From: Rhabdothermincola_A sp041688815
GTDB lineage: Bacteria > Actinomycetota > Acidimicrobiia > Acidimicrobiales > Acidimicrobilacustridaceae
Length of the DNA: 64,000 nucleotides
Direction of reading: 5' to 3'
Assembly: GCA_041688815.1 (NCBI GenBank)
Contig: JBDNHK010000005.1
Span: 55,708-119,707 of the forward strand
Position 1 is the first letter of the stretch, and each line of letters starts with the position of its first letter. Below are positions 43,033 to 51,893 of this stretch, piece after piece. Position numbers and translations under genes: made by a program. Below the pieces are notes generated by a model. It was not told the DNA's origin. It saw only the letters and a list, made by a program, of their open reading frames with translations, and did not search any database.

Positions 43033-44403
43033 GTGGCCGCTCCTCGGGTCGTGATCGTGGGCTTGGGGCCGGGCGGTTCAGACCTCGTCACGTCGGGCAC
43101 GCTGGCCGCAGTGGCGGCGATTCCACGCCGGTTCCTGCGCACCGAACGACACCCGGCGGCGTCGGTGGTCCCCGGCGCCACCACCTTCGACTCGGTCTAC
43201 GAGCAGTCCCACAGCCTCGACGAGGTGTACCCCGCCATCGTCGAGGCCGTGGTCACCGCCGCGACCGAGTCAGGCCTGGTCCTCTACGCCGTTCCCGGCT
43301 CGCCCGTGGTGGCCGAGCGCACCGTCGAGCTGCTCGTGGCCGACCCCCGGGTCGAGGTCGACATCGTTCCCGCCCTGTCGTTCCTCGACCTGGCGTGGGC
43401 CCGTCTCGGTGTCGACCCCGTGGCTCTCGGAGCGCGGGTGGTCGACGGTCACCGGTTTGCGGTCGACGCGGCAGGAGAGCGGGGTCCCCTGCTCGTCGCC
43501 CAGTGCGACTCGACGGTGGTGTTGTCGGAGGTGAAGCTGGCCCTCGATGCCGGCATCGAGGCCGCGTTGGCGATCGATGCCGAGGTGGTGGTGCTCCAAC
43601 GCCTCGGGCTCCCCGACGAGTCGGTCACCCGCGTTCCGTGGACCGAGATCGACCGGATCGACCCCGATCACCTCACCTCCCTCTGGATTCCCGAGCTGAT
43701 GGCCCCCATCGCCCGCGAGGTGGCTCGATTCGCGGAACTCGTCGCCACGCTCCGGGCCGGCTGCCCCTGGGACCGGGAGCAGACCCACAACTCGTTGCAG
43801 CGGCATCTTCTCGAGGAGGCCTACGAGGTCCTCGAGGCCATCGACCACCTCGATGTCGATGCCGGCACCGGGTACGAGCACCTCGAGGAAGAGCTCGGTG
43901 ACCTGCTCTTCCAGGTGCTGTTCCACAGCCAGCTCGCGGCCGAGCAGGGCCAGTTCACCCTCGCCGACGTGGCCACCACCGTCCACGACAAGTTGCGCTC
44001 GCGACACCCGCACGTGTTCGCCGATGTGCACGTGGACAGTGCCGACGACGTGGTGCGCAACTGGGAGCAGCTGAAGAAGGTGGAGAAGAACCGCGACAGC
44101 GTGTTCGACGGGGTGCCCGAGGCTCTTCCCGCTCTCCTCTACGCGACCAAGGTCCAGAAGAAGGCGGCCGGGCTCGCGGCCGCCGGCGTCGCCGTCGACC
44201 CCGGCCCGGTCGGCCGTGACGGGGTGACGGCGGCCCTTGCGTGCGTGTCCGATCGCCCCGATGACGAGGCCATCGGGGCATTGCTGCTGGCCGTCGTCGA
44301 GCTCGCTCGTGCCGCCGGCGTCGATCCCGAAGGGTCACTTCGGGTCGTGGCGCGCCGTCGTCGCGACCACGCCCGTGCCGCCGAACAACTGGCGTCCGGG
44401 TAA
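43033..44403 (+). CDS. mazG: MazG nucleoside triphosphate pyrophosphohydrolase with N-terminal methylase-like domain
   Basis: 456 aa. N-terminal 220 residues have the tetrapyrrole-methylase fold (VIVGLGPGGSDLVTSG, VLYAVPGSPVVAERTVELL) as in YabN-type fusions. The C-terminal MazG domain has CPWDREQTHNSLQRHLLEEAYE... and EELGDLLFQVLFHS metal-binding acidic motifs, then the second region KVEKNRDSVFDGVP. House-cleaning of non-canonical NTPs. Lies 6 bp after the PpiC gene. Confidence 0.93.
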   Translation: MAAPRVVIVGLGPGGSDLVTSGTLAAVAAIPRRFLRTERHPAASVVPGATTFDSVYEQSHSLDEVYPAIVEAVVTAATESGLVLYAVPGSPVVAERTVELLVADPRVEVDIVPALSFLDLAWARLGVDPVALGARVVDGHRFAVDAAGERGPLLVAQCDSTVVLSEVKLALDAGIEAALAIDAEVVVLQRLGLPDESVTRVPWTEIDRIDPDHLTSLWIPELMAPIAREVARFAELVATLRAGCPWDREQTHNSLQRHLLEEAYEVLEAIDHLDVDAGTGYEHLEEELGDLLFQVLFHSQLAAEQGQFTLADVATTVHDKLRSRHPHVFADVHVDSADDVVRNWEQLKKVEKNRDSVFDGVPEALPALLYATKVQKKAAGLAAAGVAVDPGPVGRDGVTAALACVSDRPDDEAIGALLLAVVELARAAGVDPEGSLRVVARRRRDHARAAEQLASG

Positions 44404-44413
44404 CCGCAACACC

Positions 44414-44449
44414 AGGGTGCGCCACCGGCGCGCGCCGGCGTGACACCCT
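44414..44449. terminator. Hairpin between mazG and eno
   Basis: AGGGTG (44414-44419) can pair with CACCCT (44444-44449) around the inner palindrome CCGGCGCGCGCCGG (44425-44438), followed by TTG. It starts 10 nt after the mazG stop; partial terminator is the simplest reading. Confidence 0.4.
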
Positions 44450-44485
44450 TGTCTGCGTTCCGTCCCCGAGGAGATCGTTGTCGTC

Positions 44486-45775
44486 ATGAGCATCATCGAA
44501 CACATCGCCGGGCGTGAGGTTCTCGACAGTCGCGGCAACCCCACCGTGGAGGTGGAGGTCATCCTCGAGTCGGGGGCCACGGGGCGGGCCATCGTTCCCT
44601 CCGGAGCATCGACCGGCGCGTTCGAGGCCGTCGAGCTCCGAGACGGCGAAACTCGTTACGGCGGCAAGGGTGTGCTCGACGCCGTCGCTCATGTGGACGA
44701 CGAGATCTACGACGCGCTCGTCGGCTTCGACGCCCTCGATCAGCGCGATGTCGACCGCGTGCTGCTCGAGGTCGACGGCACCGACGACAAGTCGAACCTC
44801 GGTGCCAACGCCATCCTCGGCACCTCGCTGGCCGTGGCTCGCGCCGCCGCCGACGAGCTGGCCCTGCCGTTCTACCGCTACATCGGCGGTGTGAACGCCC
44901 ACGTTCTGCCCGTGCCGATGATGAACGTGCTCAACGGGGGCGAGCATGCCGACAACAACGTCGACCTGCAGGAGTTCATGATCATGCCGATCGGCGCGGC
45001 CTCGTTCTCCCAGGGCCTGCGTTGGGGCGCCGAGACCTACCACGTGCTCAAGAAGGTGCTCCGCGACCGCGGCCTGTCCACCGCCGTCGGCGACGAAGGG
45101 GGCTTCGCCCCCGACCTCGGTTCGAACGAGGAGGCGGTCACGCTGCTCGTCGAGGCCATCGAGAAGGCCGGTTTCACGCCCGGTGAGGACCTGGCCATCG
45201 CCCTCGACCCCGCCTCGTCGGAGTTCTTCCGCGACGGCGTCTACGTGCTGGCCGGTGAGGGCCGCACCCTCAGCCCGGCCGAGATGGTCGACTACTACGC
45301 CGACCTCGTGGCGAGGTATCCGATCGTGTCGATCGAGGACGGCATGGCCGAGGAGGACTGGGATGGCTGGCGCCTGATCACCGACTCGATCGGTGATCGC
45401 TGCCAGCTCGTCGGTGACGACCTCTTCGTCACCAACGTGGATCGGCTGGGCCGAGGCATCGAGGCCGGGGTGGCCAACTCCATCCTCATCAAGGTCAACC
45501 AGATCGGCTCGCTCACCGAGACTCTGGAGACCGTTGGTCTCGCCACCCGATCGGGCTACACCTCGGTCATGTCGCATCGCTCCGGCGAGACGGAGGACAC
45601 CACGATCGCCGACCTGGCGGTGGCCACCAACTGCGGTCAGATCAAGACCGGTGCCCCGGCGCGCAGCGACCGGGTGGCCAAGTACAACCAGTTGCTGCGC
45701 ATCGAGGACGACCTCGGCGAGTCGGCGGCATACTGGGGGGAAGCGGCCCTGAAGCAGGTGAGCCGTCCCGGATGA
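44486..45775 (+). CDS. eno: Enolase
   Basis: 2-phosphoglycerate dehydratase of glycolysis. Seen: REVLDSRGNPTVEVEV, SGASTGAFEAVELRDG, MMNVLNGGEHADNNVD, catalytic Glu in IEDGMAEEDWDGW, Lys in NSILIKVNQIG and His in VMSHRSGETEDT. 429 aa. Part of the conserved eno-ftsB order; its stop overlaps ftsB as ATGA. Confidence 0.99.
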   Translation: MSIIEHIAGREVLDSRGNPTVEVEVILESGATGRAIVPSGASTGAFEAVELRDGETRYGGKGVLDAVAHVDDEIYDALVGFDALDQRDVDRVLLEVDGTDDKSNLGANAILGTSLAVARAAADELALPFYRYIGGVNAHVLPVPMMNVLNGGEHADNNVDLQEFMIMPIGAASFSQGLRWGAETYHVLKKVLRDRGLSTAVGDEGGFAPDLGSNEEAVTLLVEAIEKAGFTPGEDLAIALDPASSEFFRDGVYVLAGEGRTLSPAEMVDYYADLVARYPIVSIEDGMAEEDWDGWRLITDSIGDRCQLVGDDLFVTNVDRLGRGIEAGVANSILIKVNQIGSLTETLETVGLATRSGYTSVMSHRSGETEDTTIADLAVATNCGQIKTGAPARSDRVAKYNQLLRIEDDLGESAAYWGEAALKQVSRPG

Positions 45776-46263
45776 GGCGTTGGCCCCGCCGCCGCTCCGC
45801 CCCTGAGGCGACGGGCCGCCCGAAGGCCATGTCACGCGCCCGGACCAGCAGCGGTGAGGCCCCGCGACCTCGGGGGCGGCGCCGACCCGAGCCTGCCCAT
45901 GCGGCCGCCGCCGTGCCCCGATGGCAGCGGGGTGCCCGGTTGGCCGGCCGAATGGTCGTTCCGGTGGTGCTCGTCGGTCTCACCGTCGGCGTGATGGTGT
46001 TGGGTGTCTTCCCCACCCGGATCTGGCTCGATCAGCGGGCGGCCATCAGCGCCGCCGAGACCCGCCTGGCCGACCTCGACGCAGCCAACACCGACCGCCA
46101 GGCTCGCGTCGACGCGTTGCAGACCGATGCCGAGATCGAGAGGCTCGCTCGCGAGGAGTACGGCTTCGCCAAGCTCGGCGAGGAGGTCTACCACGTGCTC
46201 CCTCCCGCCCGCGATCCGGTTCGTGTCCCTCAGGCCTGGCCCTTCACCCGCCTCGCCCCCTGA
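45772..46263 (+). CDS. ftsB: FtsB/DivIC-family septum formation initiator
   Basis: 163-aa bitopic division protein. A Pro/Arg-rich cytosolic N-terminus (about 60 residues) leads into one membrane helix (VVPVVLVGLTVGVMVLGVF), a short coiled coil (AISAAETRLADLDAANTDRQ) and the family motif IERLAREEYGFAKLGEEVYHVLP. Interacts with FtsL/FtsQ at the septum. Translationally coupled to eno. In mycobacteria the next gene is the DUF501 gene; here a 12.4-kb block intervenes. Confidence 0.87.
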   Translation: MRRWPRRRSAPEATGRPKAMSRARTSSGEAPRPRGRRRPEPAHAAAAVPRWQRGARLAGRMVVPVVLVGLTVGVMVLGVFPTRIWLDQRAAISAAETRLADLDAANTDRQARVDALQTDAEIERLAREEYGFAKLGEEVYHVLPPARDPVRVPQAWPFTRLAP

Positions 46264-46319
46264 CGGCGCGTTACCGCTAGGTTCGGGGCTCGGTCAGAGC
46301 GCAGAATGGGGAGCACACG

Positions 46320-48629
46320 ATGAGCGTGATGGGGACGCGGGTGACGCGACGGGAGGACCCGGTCTTCCTGACCAGCGGCGGGGTCTACACGGCCGATCTC
46401 TCCGATCCACTTCTCGACGGTGCCGTGCACGCCCACTTCGTGCGCTCCACCATGGCCCACGCCCGCCTCACCGAGGTCGACGTCACCGAGGCGCTCGAAT
46501 CCCCCGGCGTGGTGGCGATCTTCACGGCCGCCGACCTCGCCGCCGCCGACGACCTGCCGGCGTTCCCGGTGCCCATCCCGGGAATGATCCCCGAGGGTCT
46601 GGCCCGTCCGTGGTTGGCCCACGACGTGGTCCGTTTCGTCGGTGAGGCCGTGGTCGTGATCCTGGCCGAGAGCCGCGAGGCCGCCGAGGACGCGTCCGAG
46701 CTGGTCATCGTCGACTACGAGCCGCTCGAGGCCCTCGTCGACCCGTCCGAGAGCGAACGCGACGAGTTGCTGCTGTTCCCCGAGCACGGCTCCAACACCG
46801 CTCTGGCCGTGCCCTTCGGCCACACCGACGATCTGTTCGACGGCTGTGAGGTGGTGGTCGAACGCCAGATCCTCAACCAGCGGGTGGCGGTGTGCCCGAT
46901 GGAACCGAGGGCCATGGCCGTCACGTGGCACGACGGGCGGCTCGTGATGTTCGTGTCGACCCAGGCCCCCCACGGGGTGAAGAAGAAGCTGGCCGGCATC
47001 TTCGGTCTCGACCCCACCCAGATCCGAGTGGTGGCCCCTGCCGTCGGTGGCGGCTTCGGCGCCAAGATCAACCTTCAGTCCGACGAGACCCTGCTCCCGT
47101 GGGTGTCGCGCCAGGTCGGCCGCCCGGTGCGGTGGATCGAGAGTCGTAGCGAGAGCATGGTGTCGATGCCCCACGGGCGGGGCCAGGTGCACCGAATCGA
47201 GATCGGCGGTCGCCGTGACGGCACCGTGGAGGCCTACCGCCTCACCGTGCTGCAGGACGTGGGGGCCTACCCCGGCATGGGCACCTTCCTGCCCTTCATG
47301 ACCCGCACCATGGCCCCGGGCACGTACGACATCGCGAAGGTCGAGTGCAACACCAAGAGCGTGGTCACCAACACCACGCCGATCGAGGCCTACCGGGGAG
47401 CGGGACGACCCGAGGCCACTGCGGCCATCGAGCGGGCCTTCGATCTCTTCGCCCGCGAGATCGGCATGGACCCCGTCGAGGTGCGGCGCCGCAACCTCAT
47501 CGCCGCCGACGCCTTCCCGTTCACCACCACCACCGGCGCCATCTACGACAGCGGTGATTACGGCGAGGCTCTCGACCGGGCCCTCACCGCCGCCGGCTAC
47601 GACGAGCTGCGGGCCGAACAGCAGGCGCGCCGCCAACGGGGTGACACCGTGCAACTCGGCATCGGCGTGTCGACCTATGTCGAGATCACCGCGGGGCCGG
47701 CGGGCAGCCAGAGCGAGTACGCGAAGGTGACGCTTCGGCCGGACGGGGGTGTCACCGTGTTCACGGGCACGTCGGCCCACGGGCAGGGTCACCTCACCTC
47801 CTGGGCCATGCTGGCCCACGAGCTGACCGGTATCCCCATGGACCAGATCGACGTGGTCTCGGGCGACACCGACCGCGTGGCCGAAGGAACCGGGACGTTC
47901 GGCTCCCGCTCTTTGCAGCTGGGCGGATCAGCAGTGTGGGGGGCCACCGAGCAGGTCGTGGAGCGGGCCCGTCAGGTGGCGGCCGAGCTGCTCGAAGCGG
48001 CGCCGGCCGACGTGGTGCTCGACACCGACCGGGCCGTGTTCCACGTGGCCGGCTCGCCCACGGTCACCCGCTCCTGGGTCGACGTCGGCGCGGCGGGCGA
48101 CATCAGCGGTCCCATCGGTGACGCCCCCACCGGCCAGCCCATCGAGGCCACGCTCACCTTCGTGGCCGACCAGGCCACCTTCCCCTTCGGGGCCCACGTG
48201 GCGGTGGTCGAGGTCGACACCGAGACGGGCCGAACCGTCCTTCAGCGCATCGTGACCTGCGACGACGCCGGGCGCATCCTGAACCCCCTCATCGTCGAGG
48301 GCCAGCGTCACGGGGGCATCGCCCAGGGGGTGGCCCAGGCGCTCTACGAGGAGGTGGTCTTCGATGTCGACGGTAACCCGCAGACCGCCAACCTGGCCGA
48401 CTACGCCTTCGTGTCGGCGGCCGAGCTCCCCAGTTTCGAGCTGGTGCCGATGGAGACCGACAGTCCGGCCAACCCGCTCGGAGCGAAGGGCATCGGCGAG
48501 TCCGGCGCCATCGGATCGACCCCGGCCGTGCAGAGCGCGGTGATCGACGCGCTCTCTCCCTACGGTGTCGACCACCTCGACATGCCCCTCACCCCCGAGA
48601 AGGTGTGGCGGGCCGTCAACGCCCAGTGA
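46320..48629 (+). CDS. Molybdopterin-binding large subunit, form-II CO-dehydrogenase-like (xanthine dehydrogenase family)
   Basis: 769-aa molybdenum hydroxylase large subunit. The active-site loop is AYRGAGRPEA near residue 357; true form-I CO dehydrogenases have AYRCSFR, so this is the form-II type whose substrate (aldehyde, purine, N-heterocycle or other) is undefined. The catalytic Glu is in AKGIGESGAIG near 725; cofactor loops include GGGFGAK and GQGHLTSWAM. A GGGGAG precedes the ATG; TAGGTT at 46278-46283 is a likely -10. The matching FAD and FeS subunits are 7-10 kb away on the other strand. Confidence 0.93.
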   Translation: MSVMGTRVTRREDPVFLTSGGVYTADLSDPLLDGAVHAHFVRSTMAHARLTEVDVTEALESPGVVAIFTAADLAAADDLPAFPVPIPGMIPEGLARPWLAHDVVRFVGEAVVVILAESREAAEDASELVIVDYEPLEALVDPSESERDELLLFPEHGSNTALAVPFGHTDDLFDGCEVVVERQILNQRVAVCPMEPRAMAVTWHDGRLVMFVSTQAPHGVKKKLAGIFGLDPTQIRVVAPAVGGGFGAKINLQSDETLLPWVSRQVGRPVRWIESRSESMVSMPHGRGQVHRIEIGGRRDGTVEAYRLTVLQDVGAYPGMGTFLPFMTRTMAPGTYDIAKVECNTKSVVTNTTPIEAYRGAGRPEATAAIERAFDLFAREIGMDPVEVRRRNLIAADAFPFTTTTGAIYDSGDYGEALDRALTAAGYDELRAEQQARRQRGDTVQLGIGVSTYVEITAGPAGSQSEYAKVTLRPDGGVTVFTGTSAHGQGHLTSWAMLAHELTGIPMDQIDVVSGDTDRVAEGTGTFGSRSLQLGGSAVWGATEQVVERARQVAAELLEAAPADVVLDTDRAVFHVAGSPTVTRSWVDVGAAGDISGPIGDAPTGQPIEATLTFVADQATFPFGAHVAVVEVDTETGRTVLQRIVTCDDAGRILNPLIVEGQRHGGIAQGVAQALYEEVVFDVDGNPQTANLADYAFVSAAELPSFELVPMETDSPANPLGAKGIGESGAIGSTPAVQSAVIDALSPYGVDHLDMPLTPEKVWRAVNAQ

Positions 48630-48748
48630 TGGGCAGAGCCCGGGCCGGCCGCGGTACGGACGGCCCGAGCATTCCGTAGCGTTTAGATCGATCCGATCAT
48701 GGCGCGCCAACCGGCCCGATCTGCGGGTCACAGACCTCTGGAGATGAC

Positions 48749-49483
48749 ATGGCAACGACCCGTTGGCAGAGTTCGGCGAAGTGGACCCTCGTGGCCGTCG
48801 TCGGTGTCGTCGTCCTCGGAGGACTCGCCTTCTGGTGGTTCGTGCTGCGCGGTGACGCGCCCGAGCGGGCCAGCCTGCCCGTGCGCACCACCGACACCAG
48901 CGCGCCGGCGATCGCGGGGTCAGCGCCGCCGGCGACCAGCGGCCCCGACGGCACGTACACGGTGTCGCAGGGCCCCGACGTCTTCGTGGGCTACCGGGTG
49001 CAGGAGCTCTTCGGGGGCGAGACGATCAAGAGGACGGCGGTCGGTCGCACCCTGGCCGTGACCGGGACGCTCACCGTGGCCGGGAACCAGGTCACGGTGG
49101 TCGACGTCACCGCCGACATGAACCAGCTCAAGAGCGACAGCGGCACGCGCGATGGCGCCATTCGAAACAGCGGACTCGAGACGCAGTCCTTCCCCTCGGC
49201 CACGTTCAGGCTCACCGCCCCGATCGCTCTGCCCGCCGGCCTCACTGCCGGGCAACCGGTCGACGTGACCGCCACCGGCGATCTCACCCTGCACGGGGTC
49301 ACCCGCTCGGTCCAGGTCCCTCTCCAGGCCTCGTGGGACGGCGGGTCCAGCATCTCGGTGGCCACACCCACCGGCATCAAGATCAACATGGCCGACTACG
49401 ACATCCAACCCCCGAGCAACGCCGTGGTGACCGTCGACGACAACGGTGAGGTCGAACTCCAACTCGTGTTGGTGAAGAGCTGA
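48749..49483 (+). CDS. Membrane-anchored YceI-family lipid-binding protein
   Basis: An N-terminal membrane helix (TLVAVVGVVVLGGLAFWWFV), a flexible linker and an extracytoplasmic YceI domain: VSQGPDVFVGYRVQELFGG, VTADMNQLKSDSGTRD, ATFRLTAPIALPAG and VTATGDLTLHGVTRSVQVPL. YceI barrels bind isoprenoid tails such as polyprenols and quinones. 244 aa. GGAGAT precedes the ATG, and TAGCGT at 48677-48682 is a likely -10. Its place inside the molybdenum hydroxylase cluster suggests a role with quinone. Confidence 0.88.
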   Translation: MATTRWQSSAKWTLVAVVGVVVLGGLAFWWFVLRGDAPERASLPVRTTDTSAPAIAGSAPPATSGPDGTYTVSQGPDVFVGYRVQELFGGETIKRTAVGRTLAVTGTLTVAGNQVTVVDVTADMNQLKSDSGTRDGAIRNSGLETQSFPSATFRLTAPIALPAGLTAGQPVDVTATGDLTLHGVTRSVQVPLQASWDGGSSISVATPTGIKINMADYDIQPPSNAVVTVDDNGEVELQLVLVKS

Positions 49484-49510
49484 AGGCGCCGACCCCTCTG
49501 ACCCGGTGGG

Positions 49511-49516
49511 TAGCCT
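49511..49516 (+). promoter_or_regulatory. -10 box (TAGCCT) for the MoxR-VWA-XdhC operon, leaderless type
   Basis: TAGCCT ends 7 nt before the GTG at 49524. Confidence 0.5.
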
Positions 49517-49523
49517 CCCCGCC

Positions 49524-50441
49524 GTGACCATCCCTGTCCCCGCTACCCCGGACGCCGTCGCCGAAGGCCTCCGGGCCCACGGCTACCTGCCCGACGATGG
49601 ACTGGCGACGGCGGTCTTCCTGGCCTTGCGCCTCCATCGACCGCTGCTGCTCGAGGGCGAGGCCGGGGTGGGCAAGACCGAGGTGGCGAAGGTGCTCAGC
49701 GCCTGGACGGGTGGAGCGCTCCTTCGCCTCCAGTGCTACGAGGGCATCGACGCCTCCCAGGCGCTCTACGAGTGGGACTACTCCCGCCAGCTCCTGCACC
49801 TGCGGGCGGCCGAGACCGCCGGTGCCGCGACCGACGCCGATCGGCTCGAGACCGAGCTGTACGCCGAGCGGTTCCTGGTGCGACGCCCGCTGCTCCAGGC
49901 GATCACCGCCCCCGCCGATCAGCCTCCACCGGTGCTGCTGATCGACGAGGTCGACCGCGCCGACGACGAGTTCGAGGCCTTCCTGCTCGAGGTCCTCGCC
50001 GATTTCTCGGTGACCGTGCCGGAGCTGGGAACGTTCACGGCCGCCGTCGCGCCGATCGTGGTGATCACCTCGAACCGCACCCGCGACGTGCACGATGCCC
50101 TGAAGCGGCGATGCCTCTACCACTGGGTCGAGCATCCGGACTTCGAGCGCGAGGTGGCGATCGTGCGCACCCGTGCCCCTGAGGTCCCCGAGACCCTCGC
50201 CCGCCAGGTGGCGGCGGCCACCGAGGCGCTGCGAGACCTCGGGTTGTACAAGCCTCCTGGTGTGGCCGAGACCATCGACTGGGCCCAGGCCGTGGCGCTG
50301 CTCGGTCGCCACGAGCTCGACGAGGAGGCCGCCGCGGCCACCCTCGGGGCGGTGCTGAAGTACCGCGAGGACGCCGAACGCACCCACCGCCACGGGCTCG
50401 ACGACCTGGTGGCCGCCGCCCGGTCGAGGTCGGTGCTCTGA
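49524..50441 (+). CDS. MoxR-family AAA+ ATPase (CoxD-like)
   Basis: 305-aa AAA+ chaperone for maturation of the molybdenum enzyme. Walker A GEAGVGKTEVAK near residue 47, Walker B LLIDEVDRADDEFEAFLLEV near 140, sensor 1 VVITSNRTRDV. In cox clusters CoxD helps build the metal active site together with a VWA protein; the VWA gene follows with a CTGA overlap. GTG 49524 follows a -10 box; GTG 49506 is the alternative. Confidence 0.92.
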   Translation: MTIPVPATPDAVAEGLRAHGYLPDDGLATAVFLALRLHRPLLLEGEAGVGKTEVAKVLSAWTGGALLRLQCYEGIDASQALYEWDYSRQLLHLRAAETAGAATDADRLETELYAERFLVRRPLLQAITAPADQPPPVLLIDEVDRADDEFEAFLLEVLADFSVTVPELGTFTAAVAPIVVITSNRTRDVHDALKRRCLYHWVEHPDFEREVAIVRTRAPEVPETLARQVAAATEALRDLGLYKPPGVAETIDWAQAVALLGRHELDEEAAAATLGAVLKYREDAERTHRHGLDDLVAAARSRSVL

Positions 50442-51538
50442 CGCTCACCGGCGAGGAGACCGCTCTCGGGTTCGTGGCCTCGCTGCGGCAAGCCGGGATC
50501 TCGGTGCCGGTGGGCACCGCGCTGCTCTTCGTGAGGGCCCTGGCCGCCCTGCGCGGGACGCGCCACGACCTCTACTGGGCCGGCCGCAGCACCCTGGTGC
50601 ACCACCCCGAGCAGGTGCCGGTCTACGACGCTGTCTTCCGCTCGTGGTGGGACGGCACCGGCGCCCCCATCGCACCAGTCGCCGAGACCGTCACCTTCAC
50701 GCTGGCCACCGACGACGGTGACGAACCGGGTGGCGGGCCCAGCGAGCACGGCGACGCGCCGGTGCTGTCGGTCCGCTACAGCCCGCAGGAGATCCTGCGG
50801 GCCAAGGACTTCGCGGCCTACGACGATGACGAGCTGGCCGAGGCCCGGCGCCTCATGGCCGATCTTCGCCTCGTCGGCGCGGCCCGACGATCACGACGGA
50901 CGCGCTCGTCGCGTCGGACCCGGGGTCGGCCCGACCTGCGCGGGACAGTGCGCGCGGCGCTGCGCACGGGAGGCGAACCGGTGCAGCGTCGCACTCTCGA
51001 ACGGCGCACCCGTCCCCGCCGGGTCGTGGTGCTGCTCGATGTGAGCGGTTCGATGGAGCCCTACAGCCGGGCGCTCCTGCGGTTCGCCCATGCCGCGTCG
51101 TCGGGTTCCACCCCGGTCGAGGTCTTCACCTTCGGCACCCAGCTCACTCGCCTCACCCGCGAGCTCTCGACCCGTGACCCCGACGAGGCCCTCACCCGCG
51201 CCGCCGCGGCGGTGCCCGATTGGAGCGGTGGCACCCGCCTCGGCCAGAGCCTGCAACGGTTCAACGACGGCTGGGGGGTGCGGGGCATGGCTCGCGGCGC
51301 CGTCGTGGTGATCCTCTCCGACGGGTGGGACCGGGGCGACACCTCGGTCTTGTCGGAGCAGATGGCCCGCCTGCAACGGGTGGCCCACCGGGTCATCTGG
51401 GTCAACCCGCTGCGGGCCGGTGAGGGCTACGCGCCCATCGCCCGAGGGATGGCGGCGGCGCTACCGTTCGTCGACGACTTCGTCGACGGGCATTCGCTCG
51501 ACGCCCTCGACGAGTTGGCCGAGGTCATCGCCCGATGA
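50438..51538 (+). CDS. VWA domain protein (CoxE-like), probable CTG start
   Basis: Partner of MoxR ATPases. An N-terminal helical CoxE region (LFVRALAALRGTRHDLYWAG) is followed by an Arg-rich linker and a VWA domain with MIDAS motif LLDVSGSMEP near residue 199, then TRLGQSL and ILSDGWDRGD. The first canonical start is GTG 50474, but the 12 in-frame codons before it (LTLTGEETALGF) continue the family N-terminus, and the CTG at 50438 overlaps the MoxR stop as CTGA. That start gives 366 aa; GTG 50474 gives 354. Confidence 0.88.
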   Translation: MTLTGEETALGFVASLRQAGISVPVGTALLFVRALAALRGTRHDLYWAGRSTLVHHPEQVPVYDAVFRSWWDGTGAPIAPVAETVTFTLATDDGDEPGGGPSEHGDAPVLSVRYSPQEILRAKDFAAYDDDELAEARRLMADLRLVGAARRSRRTRSSRRTRGRPDLRGTVRAALRTGGEPVQRRTLERRTRPRRVVVLLDVSGSMEPYSRALLRFAHAASSGSTPVEVFTFGTQLTRLTRELSTRDPDEALTRAAAAVPDWSGGTRLGQSLQRFNDGWGVRGMARGAVVVILSDGWDRGDTSVLSEQMARLQRVAHRVIWVNPLRAGEGYAPIARGMAAALPFVDDFVDGHSLDALDELAEVIAR

Positions 51539-51569
51539 CCCGTCGCCCGCGACCGTGGAGGAGGAGGCC

Positions 51570-51884
51570 GTGAAGGAGCTGATCGCCGACCTCGATCGCT
51601 GGCGCCACGAGGGCCGACGTGTGGCCGTGGCCCGAGTGGTCGACATCGAGGGGTCGGGCCCGCGCCAGCCGGGCGCGGCCATGGCTGTGGCCGAGGACGG
51701 CGAGGTGTCGGGGTCGGTGTCGGGGGGTTGCGTCGAGGGCGCCGTGGTGGCCGAGGCCCTCGACGTGCTGGCCACGGGGGAGCGGCGGCTCGTCACCTTC
51801 GGCTACAGCGACGACGAGGCGTTTTCCGTCGGGCTCACCTGTGGGGGCACCGTCCACCTGTTCGTCGAACCCCTCGACTGGTAG
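51570..51884 (+). CDS. XdhC/CoxI N-terminal domain protein
   Basis: 104 aa made only of the XdhC_CoxI domain: GRRVAVARVVDIEGSGPRQPGAAM, SGSVSGGCVEGAVVAEA and FSVGLTCGGTVHLFVEP, where the conserved Cys (GGC and TCGG) may bind molybdenum cofactor for sulfuration and insertion. GTG 51570 has GGAGGAGG in front of it. A longer XdhC protein follows 9 bp on, so this half may pair with it. Confidence 0.88.
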   Translation: MKELIADLDRWRHEGRRVAVARVVDIEGSGPRQPGAAMAVAEDGEVSGSVSGGCVEGAVVAEALDVLATGERRLVTFGYSDDEAFSVGLTCGGTVHLFVEPLDW

Positions 51885-51893
51885 GCCTGCTCC

